A stretch of DNA of 64,000 bases, taken from positions 50,466,501-50,530,500 of the forward strand of contig NC_089980.1 in NCBI RefSeq assembly GCF_036417845.1. Direction: 5' to 3'. Positions 62,684 through 64,000 of this stretch are shown piece by piece. Every line of letters starts with the position of its first letter. Position 1 is the stretch's first letter. Position numbers and translations under genes: made by a program. A model generated the notes under the pieces. It was not told the DNA's origin and did no database searches. It worked only from the letters and a program-made list of their open reading frames with translations. The DNA is from Apteryx mantelli. Its lineage: Eukaryota; Chordata; Aves; Apterygiformes; Apterygidae.

Positions 62684-62783
62684 TCAGGCAGGGCCTGAAC
62701 CTGAGCCCACCAGACTCAGTCCTGGCCTAAAGAAAAAAGCTGTCCTAGGAACAATCTTGGTGCAGCCCCACATTCCTTTTGGC
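62684..62783. repeat. 100-bp repeat, right copy
   Basis: Counterpart of 52341-52440 in the same orientation, about 80% similar by eye. It lies about 0.7 kb beyond the CR1 copy on the far side of the ARHGAP20-like cluster. Confidence 0.7.
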
Positions 62784-64000
62784 ATGCCATTTGCAGCCCC
62801 ACTGCATGTGGAGCTCTGGGCTTTACCTACACCTAATCTCAGGCAGGAGGAAAAGGTCTCTTGTTAATTGAAAAATACTGTAAATTCCCATCAGTGCCAG
62901 CAAAGGCAGTGAAGCCCAGTGGATTAAATTGCTGTATGATATTTAAAAAGGAAAGCATTAATATTCCTGTAAGGTTACCCTTTTCTTCAAAATTTCTATT
63001 AGCTATTTTCCATCATGCAATTATGGATTAATTAGTTCCTAACACTTTTTAATATATCAATGTTTTGTAATGGTTTAATTTAGCAAAGAGGAGGTGCAGT
63101 CCATAACACTGCTGTTATGAGTACATTCATGGACAGTGTCAGGAAGGTCATTTAGATTACAGAGACAGTCTCCAGTCATTGCTCAGCACTCAGTTCTCCC
63201 GGGTGTGTGTGAACCACAACTGCATTTATAAATCCCTTGCTGCACTTCTAGAGGATCTGGCAAGCAGCTTTAGATTAGGTTTTGGAAAAAAATATTCCTG
63301 TTCTACAAACAATATAATAGAGAATATTTGGCAATTTTGACTCTAAATTTGTACTTCCTGAATGACAGACAACAAGCAAGACCTGAACAGTAAGACTTCC
63401 ATGCACTAAAGCAGAACTACAAGCTCTGAACTATAAGCCCCACAGGAATTTAAGCAGGATGGGATGGCAGGATGGGACAGTTCACAACATGAGCCACATC
63501 CTGGCTTCAGAAGGATGCAGAGCAGACTTCCCTATCACATCTGAAGTTGTGAAAATCGGAAAATAAATATAAATATTACTTCACCATCAAAAAGCAAAAT
63601 AAAAACCTTCAAATATAAAGAACCTAGCTTTGTTGTCAGACATACTTTGTATTGTATTTTGTCTTGGTGTGTCTATATTTAGAAATTCTGCTATCTTCAT
63701 GGTTTCTGTTTTATCAAATAATGCCAATATTTTGATACTAAGATGAACTGATAATTTAAAGGCCATTTAAAATAAAACAGAGTCAGGCTTACAGCCACCA
63801 AAAGATCAAAATCATTCTCTTTTACCGTCTTTCTGTGCTCTTTGGTATTGCAAAGCTCAGGGAAAGGTAGGTGATTAAAAAAAACCCTCTCAAAATGTCA
63901 GCTACCACACTGCAATGTGTATTATTCATCATGAATGTTTTATATAGGAGATGTTCACCAGTCTGGCTGGTTCATTAGCTCTGGGTTGTGCAATACCCAA
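62784..64000. other. AT-rich stretch to the window end, no gene recognised
   Basis: Composition returns to AT-rich after about 62870. I see no exon, RNA gene or clear transposon. Minor simple-sequence features only, such as a GGATGGGATGGCAGGATGGGA repeat near 63460-63480. Confidence 0.5.

Overview
This is vertebrate nuclear DNA, almost certainly from a bird. It contains several 5'-truncated CR1 LINE copies, one ending in the CR1-type 3' repeat ATTCTGTG, and two solo LTRs with intact target-site duplications. Long AT-rich, gene-poor tracts alternate with one compact GC-rich locus. I see no prokaryotic features, and most long open frames are chance frames in non-coding or simple-sequence DNA.

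Layout: about 1-53.4 kb is AT-rich and gene-poor. I find no convincing coding exon there, only repeats: old CR1/L3-type reverse-transcriptase fragments (about 9.6, 15.1 and 50.7 kb), a CR1 tail (24.0 kb), a 718-bp solo LTR (24.9 kb), a short hAT-like inverted-repeat element (38.7 kb), a CR1 copy (42.1 kb), a 448-bp solo LTR nested in another repeat (42.9 kb) and several microsatellites. From about 53.4 to 60.9 kb lies a GC-rich cluster of exon remnants of a PH + RhoGAP protein resembling ARHGAP20. From 61.1 to 62.0 kb a longer CR1 copy retains the FADD motif of its reverse transcriptase. The final 1.2 kb is again AT-rich.

The ARHGAP20-like locus reads mainly on the minus strand. Copy 1 (60331 to 58859) has three exons of a PH domain with matching splice phases. 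It stops at a 603-bp polypyrimidine/polypurine tract that begins where the third exon's donor should be. Copy 2 (56621 to about 54317) keeps the C-terminal half of the PH domain, the C-terminal half of the RhoGAP domain and a basic terminal exon. It lacks the N-terminal RhoGAP half with the arginine finger, but the flanking exons are still phase-compatible. Copy 3 (about 53.9-54.28 kb) is inverted, on the plus strand. It is roughly 92% identical to copy 2 in one exon and carries an in-frame stop. A related 100-bp repeat lies on each side of the cluster (52.3 and 62.7 kb). Together this looks like a recently duplicated, decaying or neofunctionalising paralog family.

All family assignments rest on motif recognition by eye; no alignment or database search was run.
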